From: an uncultured Clostridia bacterium
GTDB taxonomy: Bacteria > Bacillota > Clostridia > TANB77 > CAG-508
Length of the DNA stretch: 47,643 nucleotides
Direction: 5' to 3'
NCBI GenBank assembly: GCA_947625895.1
Contig: CANQPZ010000008.1
Coordinates: 1 to 47,643 of the forward strand
In this document: piece after piece, positions 1 through 7,700 of the stretch
Layout of the letters: every line of letters starts with the position of its first letter
Numbering within the stretch: position 1 is the first letter of the stretch
Position numbers and translations under genes: made by a program
The notes under the pieces: generated by a model
What the model was told of the DNA's origin: nothing
The model's database searches: none
What the model saw: the letters and a program-made list of their open reading frames with translations, nothing else

Positions 1-27
1 CCCAATTCAGTATAGAACTGAACTGGG
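1..27 (+). other. Stem-loop at the window edge
   Basis: Arms 1-10 and 18-27 pair over 10 positions with one mismatch and a 7-base loop. A T-rich stretch follows only after about 15 bases, so this may be a weak terminator of an upstream gene outside the window. The remaining bases up to 140 are AT-rich with nothing else recognisable. Confidence 0.3.
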
Positions 28-140
28 ATTTAAGTAAGTTGCTTTTTTATTGTCTACTTTTAATTGACAACTTCATATTAATTTAACTACTTTTTTATTT
101 TCAAAAGTTTTTATAATTAAAGTTAAAAATAAAAAATTTC

Positions 141-169
141 TTGCAATATTTTATAAAGTATGCTAAAAT
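141..169 (+). promoter_or_regulatory. Sigma-A-type promoter of rpsF-ssb-rpsR
   Basis: TTGCAA at 141-146, a 17-base spacer and TAAAAT at 164-169, with TG at 161-162 making an extended -10. Transcription would start near 176, leaving a leader of about 58 bases. The mraZ promoter has the same two hexamers and spacing. Confidence 0.75.
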
Positions 170-175
170 ACTTAA

Positions 176-233
176 CGTTAACCTTACTCATATCAAAAGA
201 TATGGGTTATATAGCCAAAAGGAGGTGGAGATA
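176..233 (+). promoter_or_regulatory. Structured rpsF leader (possible S6:S18 autoregulatory site)
   Basis: A 9-bp stem (186-194 with 199-207, one G-U pair) closes an AAAA loop, followed by GCC and then the ribosome binding site. Many bacteria carry an S6:S18-binding RNA before rpsF that mimics the 16S site. The position and the hairpin fit, but I cannot confirm the conserved bulge of that motif, so the identity is inference. Confidence 0.35.
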
Positions 234-515
234 ATGAACAAATATGAAAGCATAGTCATTATTAATCCAAGTTTAGAGGAACAAGCAATTAAAGAATTGA
301 TTACAAAATTTACAGACTTAATTAATAGTGATGGAAAAGTTGAAAATGTAGACGAAATGGGTCTAAGAAAATTAGCTTATGAAATTCAAAAGAAATCAGA
401 AGGTTATTATGTAGTATATTCTTTTGAAGCAAACCCACAATTAATTGCAGAACTAGAAAGAGTCTACAGAATTACTGATGGAATAATGAAATTTATTACA
501 GTAAGAAAAGATTAA
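234..515 (+). CDS. rpsF: 30S ribosomal protein S6
   Basis: S6 binds the platform of the 30S subunit as a heterodimer with S18, whose gene lies two positions downstream. The 93-residue product has the usual family length and fold pattern, with an N-terminal strand (YESIVIINPSL) and the conserved KKLAYEI-like segment seen here as LRKLAYEIQKK. The ATG at 234 is chosen because AAAGGAGGTGG lies just before it; an in-frame upstream codon would extend into the promoter and leader. It is first in the rpsF-ssb-rpsR operon, the classic Firmicutes arrangement. Regulation is probably through the structured leader. Confidence 0.97.
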   Translation: MNKYESIVIINPSLEEQAIKELITKFTDLINSDGKVENVDEMGLRKLAYEIQKKSEGYYVVYSFEANPQLIAELERVYRITDGIMKFITVRKD

Positions 516-555
516 TAATATTAAGGAAAACCTTTAATATAGAAAGGTGGAAATA

Positions 556-972
556 ATGAACAAAGTTGTATTAATGGGAAGACTAACTAGAGATCCCGAA
601 ACAAGATATACACAAACAAATAATACTTTAGTAGCATCATTCACTTTAGCTGTAAATAGAAGATTTGCAAGACAAGGTGAAGAAAGACAAGCAGATTTTA
701 TTCCAGTTGTTGCATGGAGCAAAACAGGTGAATTCTGTAGTAAATATTTCAAAAAGGGACAACAAGTTGGTATAATTGGTAGAATACAAACAAGAAATTG
801 GGACGATGATCAAGGTCAAAAACATTATGTTACAGAAGTAATTGCTGAAGAAGCATACTTTGCTGATAGCAGAAAAGATGGAGCTGGAGATAATTTTGAA
901 AATACTTTTGGAACAGCAGTTTCTGAAAGCCAAGAATTTCAAGTTTCATCAGATGATGATCTACCATTCTAA
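556..972 (+). CDS. ssb: Single-stranded DNA-binding protein
   Basis: SSB coats single-stranded DNA during replication, recombination and repair and recruits partner enzymes through its acidic tail. The product has 138 residues: an OB-fold of about 105 residues (starting MNKVVLMGRLTRDPE, with VVAWSKTGEF and GRIQTRNWDD), a linker, and the C-terminal tip DDDLPF that matches the conserved partner-binding tail. The start is the ATG at 556 preceded by AAAGGTGG; a GTG nine bases upstream overlaps that ribosome binding site. It sits between rpsF and rpsR in the same operon, as in Bacillus and Clostridium. Confidence 0.97.
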   Translation: MNKVVLMGRLTRDPETRYTQTNNTLVASFTLAVNRRFARQGEERQADFIPVVAWSKTGEFCSKYFKKGQQVGIIGRIQTRNWDDDQGQKHYVTEVIAEEAYFADSRKDGAGDNFENTFGTAVSESQEFQVSSDDDLPF

Positions 973-998
973 AATTATAAAAGATTGGGGGTATTAAA

Positions 999-1283
999 AT
1001 GGCTGATAATAAGAAAAATAGAAAAAATAATAGAAACAATAACATGGATGATGATTTTAATCCAAAATTCAGAAAAGTTAGAAAAAAAGTTTGCCCACTA
1101 TGCAGTGATAAAAACTTTGAATTAGACTATAAAAATGCTGAACAATTAAAAAAATTCATCAATGATAAAGGTAAAATATTACCAAGAAGAGCAACAGGTG
1201 CTTGCGCAAAACATCAAAGAGAAATAACTTTAGCTGTTAAAAGAGCAAGACATATTGCTATATTACCATACACACAAGATTAA
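999..1283 (+). CDS. rpsR: 30S ribosomal protein S18, zinc-motif form
   Basis: S18 pairs with S6 on the 30S platform. The product has 94 residues with a charged, Asn/Lys-rich N-terminal extension and the conserved core from about residue 24, including [10 protein letters not shown] and [11 protein letters not shown]. Cys32, Cys35, Cys69 and His72 form a likely zinc site, the C+ form of S18 found in a subset of bacteria. The start ATG follows a GGGGGT ribosome binding site. It is the last gene of the operon and is followed within 10 bases by a strong terminator. Confidence 0.96.
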   Translation: MADNKKNRKNNRNNNMDDDFNPKFRKVRKKVCPLCSDKNFELDYKNAEQLKKFINDKGKILPRRATGACAKHQREITLAVKRARHIAILPYTQD

Positions 1284-1290
1284 TAAATAA

Positions 1291-1322
1291 AAAGAACGTT
1301 GAAAAATCAACGTTCTTTTTTT
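1291..1322. terminator. Bidirectional rho-independent terminator between rpsR and the PBP gene
   Basis: A 12-bp perfect stem (1291-1302 with 1307-1318), an AAAA loop and a T-run to 1322. An A-rich flank on the other side supplies a U-tract for the convergent minus-strand gene. Confidence 0.9.
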
Positions 1323-1325
1323 ATG

Positions 1326-3596
1326 TTATTGTCCTCCGGACGAGTTACTTAATTTTACCGAGATAACACTTCCTTCTGGAACTTCTGTACCAGCCAGAAC
1401 ATCTTGAGAAACTACTTTACCAGAACCTTCAACAGAAATATTCAGATTAACCGATAGTAAAGAATTTTTTGCCTGGTCAGCAGATTTTCCAGTTAAATCA
1501 GGAACTTGTTTTTGTTCTCTAGCAGCACCTTCAGTATATAAACAAATTACTGAACCAGTTTGAAGTGATGTACCAGCAATAGGATATTGATATGTAACAG
1601 TGACATCTGATCCAGCAGATGATTTTAATATAACTTGAAATCCAGATTTCTCTAAGATCGTTTTAGCTTCTGATAAACTTTTACCAGTAACTGTTGGAAC
1701 TGTTGGAAGTTTTATCGTATTTTCAGAAGTGATAGTTGATGTAATTCCTAAATGAGGTAATACTTCAGTCAATATTTGAGAAGCTACAGGAGCACAAACT
1801 GTACCACCTTGATGACTTCCTGCAGATGGATTTTTTAAAACAACTAAAACTGCAACTTCAGGATTTTCCACTGGAGAAATAGCTATAAATGAAGCTGTAT
1901 AACCTTCTTCTGGTCTAGCAACAGGTGGCTCTGATGTACCACTCTTACCACCAACTGAATATCCAGGTACTGCAGCATTTTTACCAGTACCATCACTAAC
2001 GACAGATCCCATTAGATCTTTTATTTTATCAGAAGTTGATTTAGAAATAACTTGTCTAACTTTTACAGGTTCAAGTTCTGTAACAACTCCTGTATCAGGA
2101 TTAACTAATTTACTAACAATACGGGGTTGCATTAAATCGCCACCATTAACACATGCACAAACTGATGTGATAAGTTGTAATGGAGTAATTGTAAAACGTT
2201 CTCCAAAAGACATTGTTGCAAGTTCTACTTCATTACATTTGTCATACTCATAGAAGTAACCGCTTGCTTCACCTGGTAATCTAACACCAGTTTTTCCTAA
2301 TAATCCAAAACCTTGTAAATATTTATAGAATAATGGTTTACCTATACGTTGGCCTAATTGTATAAAAGCAGGGTTGCAAGAATTTTGAAGAGCAGTTCTT
2401 AAAGTTAAAGGGCCATGAGCAGCTTTTGCCCAACAATTAATATCTGTACCGTTTGCACCTCCAACATGATAAGTATGATTACAAATAAAATCATTACTAG
2501 TATCAGTTTCAACCAAGTTTTCTTCTAGTCCAATAGCAGATGTTATAATTTTAAAAGTAGAACCAGGTTCGTATCCATCCGAAATAGGTTTATTACGCCA
2601 CATTTGGAAAAGTGCGGCATTTTTATCCTCTTGAGATAAACTATCCCAAATTTGTTGAAGATCTGGAGTATTTGGTGTATATGGATCATTTAGATTATAA
2701 GTAGGGTAACTAGCAACAGCTAAAAGATCACCAGTAGAAGGTTTCATAACAATAACACAACCACCATCAGCCTTATTTAAAATAATTGCTTGCTCTAAGA
2801 ATTTTTCTGAAATCTGTTGTACTTCAGCATCTATAGTCAAATATATATCATTACCATTTTGGGCTGGTATGTATTGCTCATTTTCATCTGATATAGCTTG
2901 TTTATTAACATTTGTTGAAGTGACAATTCTTCCTGGTGTACCTGAAAGTTCATCATTCCAAGAATTCTCTATACCATCAATACCTGTATCAGTTCCATAA
3001 AATCCAATAATATTAGAAGCAACATTATTATATGGATATGTTCTTTTTGAATCTTCGTCTATATTTATTCCAGAGGCAATATTGTTATCAGAAATCCACT
3101 TATTTAATTTATCTATAGAAGTTTTATCAACCCTTCTAGCAATAGTAATTATAGAAGAATTTGAATTAAGGTTATTCATGACATCATCATAATTTAAAGA
3201 AAAGATATCTGAAAAACCTTCTGCTAAAACCTCTTTAGGTACAGCAGATTTATCATTATAAAAAACTTTACCATTGTTGATTGTAACAGTATCAACACTT
3301 GAACTAATTGCTAAAATCTTATTTGTTGAATCATAAATTGTTCCTCTTTTACTAGCTAGAATCTGACTTGTTGTTTGTTGCTTATATGCATTTTCTTTAT
3401 ATTCAGCGCCTTTTACAAATTGTATATATCCAATTCTAATAAGCAGAGCAAGAAAAGCAAGAAAAAACACTGTAAGTAAGCATAAAGAACGGATATTATA
3501 TGATTGCTTACTAGTAACAGAAGCTGCTTTTTTTGACTTCTTGGTAATTCGTTTCTTTCCTATTATAATCACCTCTTTTGTACATCTAAATAACAT
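1326..3596 (-). CDS. Class B penicillin-binding protein (SpoVD/PBP2x type) with two PASTA domains
   Basis: A peptidoglycan DD-transpeptidase anchored in the membrane. From the ATG at 3596 it has 756 residues: a basic cytoplasmic tail, one membrane segment near residues 37-55, a PBP dimerisation region, then the transpeptidase with SxxK (PGSTFK, Ser346/Lys349), SxN (NSCNP, Ser406) and KSGT (Lys551). Two PASTA domains lie near residues 630-690 and 698-751; these sense muropeptides or beta-lactams in related proteins. The start is uncertain. The best ribosome binding site (AGAGGTG, 3570-3576) lies inside this frame, with no ATG, GTG or TTG at normal distance after it. The function could be in vegetative division or in spore cortex synthesis. 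A close paralogue begins at 46107. Confidence 0.9.
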   Translation of the reverse strand: MLFRCTKEVIIIGKKRITKKSKKAASVTSKQSYNIRSLCLLTVFFLAFLALLIRIGYIQFVKGAEYKENAYKQQTTSQILASKRGTIYDSTNKILAISSSVDTVTINNGKVFYNDKSAVPKEVLAEGFSDIFSLNYDDVMNNLNSNSSIITIARRVDKTSIDKLNKWISDNNIASGINIDEDSKRTYPYNNVASNIIGFYGTDTGIDGIENSWNDELSGTPGRIVTSTNVNKQAISDENEQYIPAQNGNDIYLTIDAEVQQISEKFLEQAIILNKADGGCVIVMKPSTGDLLAVASYPTYNLNDPYTPNTPDLQQIWDSLSQEDKNAALFQMWRNKPISDGYEPGSTFKIITSAIGLEENLVETDTSNDFICNHTYHVGGANGTDINCWAKAAHGPLTLRTALQNSCNPAFIQLGQRIGKPLFYKYLQGFGLLGKTGVRLPGEASGYFYEYDKCNEVELATMSFGERFTITPLQLITSVCACVNGGDLMQPRIVSKLVNPDTGVVTELEPVKVRQVISKSTSDKIKDLMGSVVSDGTGKNAAVPGYSVGGKSGTSEPPVARPEEGYTASFIAISPVENPEVAVLVVLKNPSAGSHQGGTVCAPVASQILTEVLPHLGITSTITSENTIKLPTVPTVTGKSLSEAKTILEKSGFQVILKSSAGSDVTVTYQYPIAGTSLQTGSVICLYTEGAAREQKQVPDLTGKSADQAKNSLLSVNLNISVEGSGKVVSQDVLAGTEVPEGSVISVKLSNSSGGQ

Positions 3597-3600
3597 AATT

Positions 3601-3629
3601 ATTTTATTATATAGAAAACTAAAAATCAA
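3601..3629 (-). promoter_or_regulatory. Promoter of the PBP gene
   Basis: Read on the minus strand: TTGATT (3624-3629), a 17-base spacer and TAAAAT (3601-3606). The predicted start of transcription falls at or next to the ATG at 3596. An alternative -10, TATAAT, overlaps at 3606-3611. Confidence 0.55.
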
Positions 3630-3631
3630 TA

Positions 3632-3640
3632 TGATATAAT
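3632..3640 (+). promoter_or_regulatory. Extended -10 promoter of rsmA
   Basis: TGATATAAT at 3632-3640 is a perfect extended -10; the -35 region is poor. The transcript would begin near 3647, just before the AGGTGA ribosome binding site, giving a very short leader of about 15 bases. It overlaps the divergent PBP promoter. Confidence 0.6.
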
Positions 3641-3661
3641 ACAAAACAGGTGATAAAATCA

Positions 3662-4519
3662 ATGAATTTAATTGAAGAAACAAAGTTAATAATGAAACAA
3701 AATAATATTGTTGCCAATAAAAAATTAGGTCAAAATTTCTTAATTGATGAAAATGTAGTGGATAATATAGTAAATTCAGCAGAAATAAAAAAAGATGACC
3801 TAGTAATTGAAATCGGACCAGGTCTTGGTACTTTAACAAGTAAGCTTGTTGAAAAAGCAGGAAAGGTAATTTGTATAGAACTTGATCAAAGAATGATAAA
3901 AATACTAACCAATAGATTTAAATTTTATGATAATCTTGAACTAATTAACGAAGATATATTAAAAGTGAACTTAAAAAAGATAATAAGTGAAAATAAAAAG
4001 AATGGTAATATTACAAACGCAAAAATAGTTGCAAATCTTCCTTATTATATTACAACACCAATAATAATGAAATTATTAGAGGATAAACTAGATATTGAAA
4101 GTATAACAGTAATGGTTCAAAAGGAAGTTGCACTTAGACTAGCAGATAAACCGGGAGGAAAAGAATCTGGAAGTATAACTTATACGATTTGGTATTATAC
4201 GGAACCAGAAATAGTTTTAAATGTACCTAGTCAATCATTTATTCCAGAGCCAGAAGTTCAATCAGCTGTAATAAAATTTAATGTTTTAAAAGAACCAAGA
4301 ATAAAAGTGGAAAATGAAGATTTGTTTTTTAAGGTAATAAAATCAGCCTTTATGCAAAAAAGAAAAACTTTAGCAAATGCGTTAACAAATGCAAAAATAT
4401 TTGAAGATAGAGAAAAAGCTGAAAATGTGTTAGAAACACTCGGATTAGACAAAAAAATTAGGGGAGAAAAGCTAACTTTGGATGATTATAAAAAAATTGT
4501 ACATGTACTAAATAAGTAA
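3662..4519 (+). CDS. rsmA: 16S rRNA (adenine(1518)-N6/adenine(1519)-N6)-dimethyltransferase
   Basis: RsmA/KsgA dimethylates two adjacent adenines in helix 45 of 16S rRNA late in 30S assembly, using S-adenosylmethionine. The 285-residue product shows the family signatures in order: KLGQNFLID near residue 21, the SAM-binding VIEIGPGLGTLT, the acidic IELDQRM, and the catalytic NLPYYITTP motif. The C-terminal part (QSFIPEPEVQSAVI and FMQKRKTL) is also typical. The ATG at 3662 is preceded by AGGTGA; a GTG at 3650 overlaps that site and is less likely. The gene is alone between a divergent promoter and its own terminator. Confidence 0.97.
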   Translation: MNLIEETKLIMKQNNIVANKKLGQNFLIDENVVDNIVNSAEIKKDDLVIEIGPGLGTLTSKLVEKAGKVICIELDQRMIKILTNRFKFYDNLELINEDILKVNLKKIISENKKNGNITNAKIVANLPYYITTPIIMKLLEDKLDIESITVMVQKEVALRLADKPGGKESGSITYTIWYYTEPEIVLNVPSQSFIPEPEVQSAVIKFNVLKEPRIKVENEDLFFKVIKSAFMQKRKTLANALTNAKIFEDREKAENVLETLGLDKKIRGEKLTLDDYKKIVHVLNK

Positions 4520-4543
4520 AACTAAAAATTAAATCAATATGAG

Positions 4544-4572
4544 AAAGAGGATTTTAAGATCCTCTTTTTTTG
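4544..4572 (+). terminator. Terminator of rsmA
   Basis: A 9-bp stem (4544-4552 with 4559-4567), a 6-base loop and a run of T to 4571. Confidence 0.88.
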
Positions 4573-4706
4573 TTGTCTTACAATAAAAAATTTTAATATA
4601 AAAATTAAAAATACGAGATAAACATTGTTTACATAAATAAAAAACGTGAAAAAACTTTATCCGTAACATTATTTTAAAAAAAATGTAATATTTTTGCAAT
4701 AAAACA

Positions 4707-4735
4707 TTGAAAAAAAGTCTGTTCTATTGTATAAT
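4707..4735 (+). promoter_or_regulatory. Promoter of the surface-protein operon
   Basis: TTGAAA (4707-4712), a 17-base spacer and a perfect TATAAT (4730-4735). The start of transcription would be near 4742, at the base of a stem-loop leader. The 100 bases upstream are very AT-rich, which may act as an UP element. Confidence 0.8.
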
Positions 4736-4740
4736 AGAAG

Positions 4741-4799
4741 TGCAGGCTTGGCAAAACGTGAAAGCCTACGGAAAGAAGATATCTAAGGAGGATGTTAAT
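4741..4799 (+). promoter_or_regulatory. Stem-loop leader of the surface-protein operon
   Basis: AGGCTT (4744-4749) pairs perfectly with AAGCCT (4762-4767) around a 12-base loop, then ACGG, then the ribosome binding site AAGGAGG. The segment from 4750 resembles part of the rpsU leader at 30966-30983 (see findings). It also faintly recalls the core of c-di-GMP-I riboswitches but is far too short. The function is unknown; mRNA protection is the simplest reading. Confidence 0.45.
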
Positions 4800-7700
4800 A
4801 TGTTAAAAAAAGATAGAGTTGGCAAAATAATAATAGCGATATTATTAATTTTTTGTTTTACAGTAACAAATTGCTTTACATTGCTTTCAACTCTAAGCTT
4901 TGCAGAAACTAATGAACTTGGAAAACAGGATTCTGACAGTTCATCTGCAAATGTTGAATATGATGTGAATTTTATCAAAGATAATGAACTAAGAGGTTAT
5001 GAATATGAAGGAGAGACTAGCGAAGAGGGCTTAGCACTTTATCTTAAAGCAGAAGTAAAAAATGAAGGTTACTTAAAAAATGCTAGGATCTTAATTGAAT
5101 CAGAAAATGGATTATCTTTTGATATAGCAGATGAAGATTCAGAAAACTTTAAAATAGAAGATAACATTATTAATCTAGCCAATATAAGTGCAGGAGAAAA
5201 AGTAGAATTATCTATACCTGTAAAATACAAACAAAGAGATGATATCAATAATTTAAGCAAAAAAATTAATGCTAAATTAATTGGTACATATGTAGATAAT
5301 TCAGGTAAAGAAAAAGGAATATATGAAAATATAGTACTTAGATTAGTTTGGAAAACAAACTCTGAATATACTATTTCTTCAAAAGTTGAAAAATATATTC
5401 CATATGGACAAGGTATAATAGTTCAAACAAGTATTAAATCAGAAATACCTGAAAACAATACATTTGTTGGAAAAGAAAATATAGAAATTGAAGCATTAAA
5501 GTTAGACGGATGTAAAATAGAAAAGGTTTCTATTCTAAGAAAAAATGGAGAAGAATTATCACAAGATAATTGGAAATATGATGAAGAAAATAACAAAATA
5601 ACTATTAACTTTGAAAATTCATCAGAATCAATTAAATCTGAAGAATTTCTTGTTACATATATTTTCTCAGGAGAAGCCAAAACAGATATGCCATTTAAAA
5701 TTAATTCTAAAATAAATGGTACTATTTTCATGTTTGGAAATAATGAAGAAATTTCTGCAGAAAAAGATGAAGAATATGAAATAAGCAAACAAGTTGGTGA
5801 AATTATAACATTTGATTCGGGAGCAACAGAAGCTGTTAATATCGGAAACTTAGTGGCTAACAAATATGCAGATGCAGAAAATTATGCAATAACATATCAA
5901 AACCAAATAATTGCAAATATTTCAGCAACAGATTTAGTTGAAGGTATTTTAATAAAAGACATAAATGAAGTATTTGAAGTTGATGAAGATAATTTACCTA
6001 CAAGTTCTTATTATAAAACTGTTAGAGTTTCAAAAGATAATTTTGAAAAAATTCTAGGAACAGACGGAAAAATAGAATTTATAAATGAAGAACAACAAAA
6101 AGTTGCAGAAATAAACTCAAACACAATAGTTGATGACCAAAACAATTATGTTATTTCTTTTGAAAATAAAGAGAGCAGATTGAATATAAAAACTTCAGCT
6201 CCAGTTTCAGAAGGAAACTTAATAATAACTGTTGAAAAAGAAATGACTAACACAGAATACTCTATCGAACAATTAAAAACATTCTCAAATATAAATACAA
6301 AATATGAAGGAAACATATTATATGTTGGAAATGTAGAAGATAAAATTTCTACAATAGAAAACAAAATCAGAATAGATAAACCAAGAACAAAAGTAGACTT
6401 TACAATATCAAGAAATACATTAAGTACAATTGCAGAAAATAAAGATATTGAATTTACTATTAAATTTAACAACGTAAGTGAAGACATTGATTTATACAAA
6501 AATCCTAAATTCCAAATGGTATTACCAGAATATATTGATGACATTGAAGTTACAAATGTTGCTATAGCTAATAATGAGGATGTATTCAATATAGTTGAAG
6601 CCAATATTGATGAAGATGAAAATGGAAGAAAAATTATAAACTTAAGTTTAGAAGGATTACAAACAAAATACAATTTAAACAAACTAACAAATGGTACAAA
6701 CATAATAGTTAGAGCAAATATCAATCTTAATATATACACACCATCAAAACAAGAAAAAGTAATATTAAAGTATTCAAATGAAAATGCTACAAGCTATGAA
6801 AATGAAGTAGATGGAATGGGAAATGCAGAAGTTGATATTACTTATAAAGCACCAGTTGGAATGGTAAGTGTAAATAAAATTTCTAATTATAATGATGAAG
6901 GAAGCTCAATAGTTTCAGTAGAACAAGGAAAAGTTACAGATAAAATTGAAATATTTGATGAAGCTAAAGTTGCTACTATGGATATTTTAGTTATGAATAA
7001 TAATGAAAATAATAGTAGTGATATTAGAATCTTAGGACGTATCCCATTTAAAGGAAATAAAGATGTAAAAACAGGAAAAGATTTAGGAACAACGATAGAC
7101 ACAACATTAGTAAGTGAAATAACAGAAAATAACGAAAACTTAGCAAGTGCTACAATATACTATTCAAAAAATGGTGAAGCTACAGATAATTTAGAAGATC
7201 AAAAAAACGGATGGACAACAGATACTTCTAATCTATCTGAAGTTAAATCATACTTAATAGTAGTTAATAATTATGAAATGAAACCAGGAGAAATATTAAG
7301 ATATTCTTATCAATATCAAATTCCTGCAAATCTAGAACATAATACAGACATATATGGATCATTTGAAGTTATTTATAATGACTTAAAAGATGTAGCAACA
7401 ACTACTGAAGTTTCAACACCAGATGTAGTTGGACTTACAACAGGTGTAGGAACACAAATTGAAGCTAAATTAACAGCCAATATTAAAGATAGCGTTAAAG
7501 AATATGAAAAACTAAAATATACATTAGAAATAAAAAATACTGGAACAGAAAATGCTGAAAATGTTAAAATAAGTGCTCAAATACCAAATGGTGCAACACT
7601 TGCAACATATTCAAGTCAAGCATCACTTGTAACATCTAAAGGATGGACTTTAAAATCAGACAGAACAGTAGAAAAAACAATTAAATTAATAGAACCAGGT

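Noticed and set aside
141..233. Upstream extension of rpsF
   Set aside because: The in-frame extension begins at the promoter -35 and crosses the leader hairpin; the ATG at 234 has a strong ribosome binding site and gives the family length.
4741..4790. c-di-GMP-I riboswitch before the surface-protein operon
   Set aside because: The segment ACGTGAAAGCCTACGG recalls part of the GEMM core, and c-di-GMP often controls adhesins, but the leader is only about 58 bases and lacks the second helix and the rest of the core.
5423..5863. Minus-strand open frames inside the giant surface-protein genes
   Set aside because: They mirror A-rich codons of the real gene, are hydrophobic by composition and lack ribosome binding sites.
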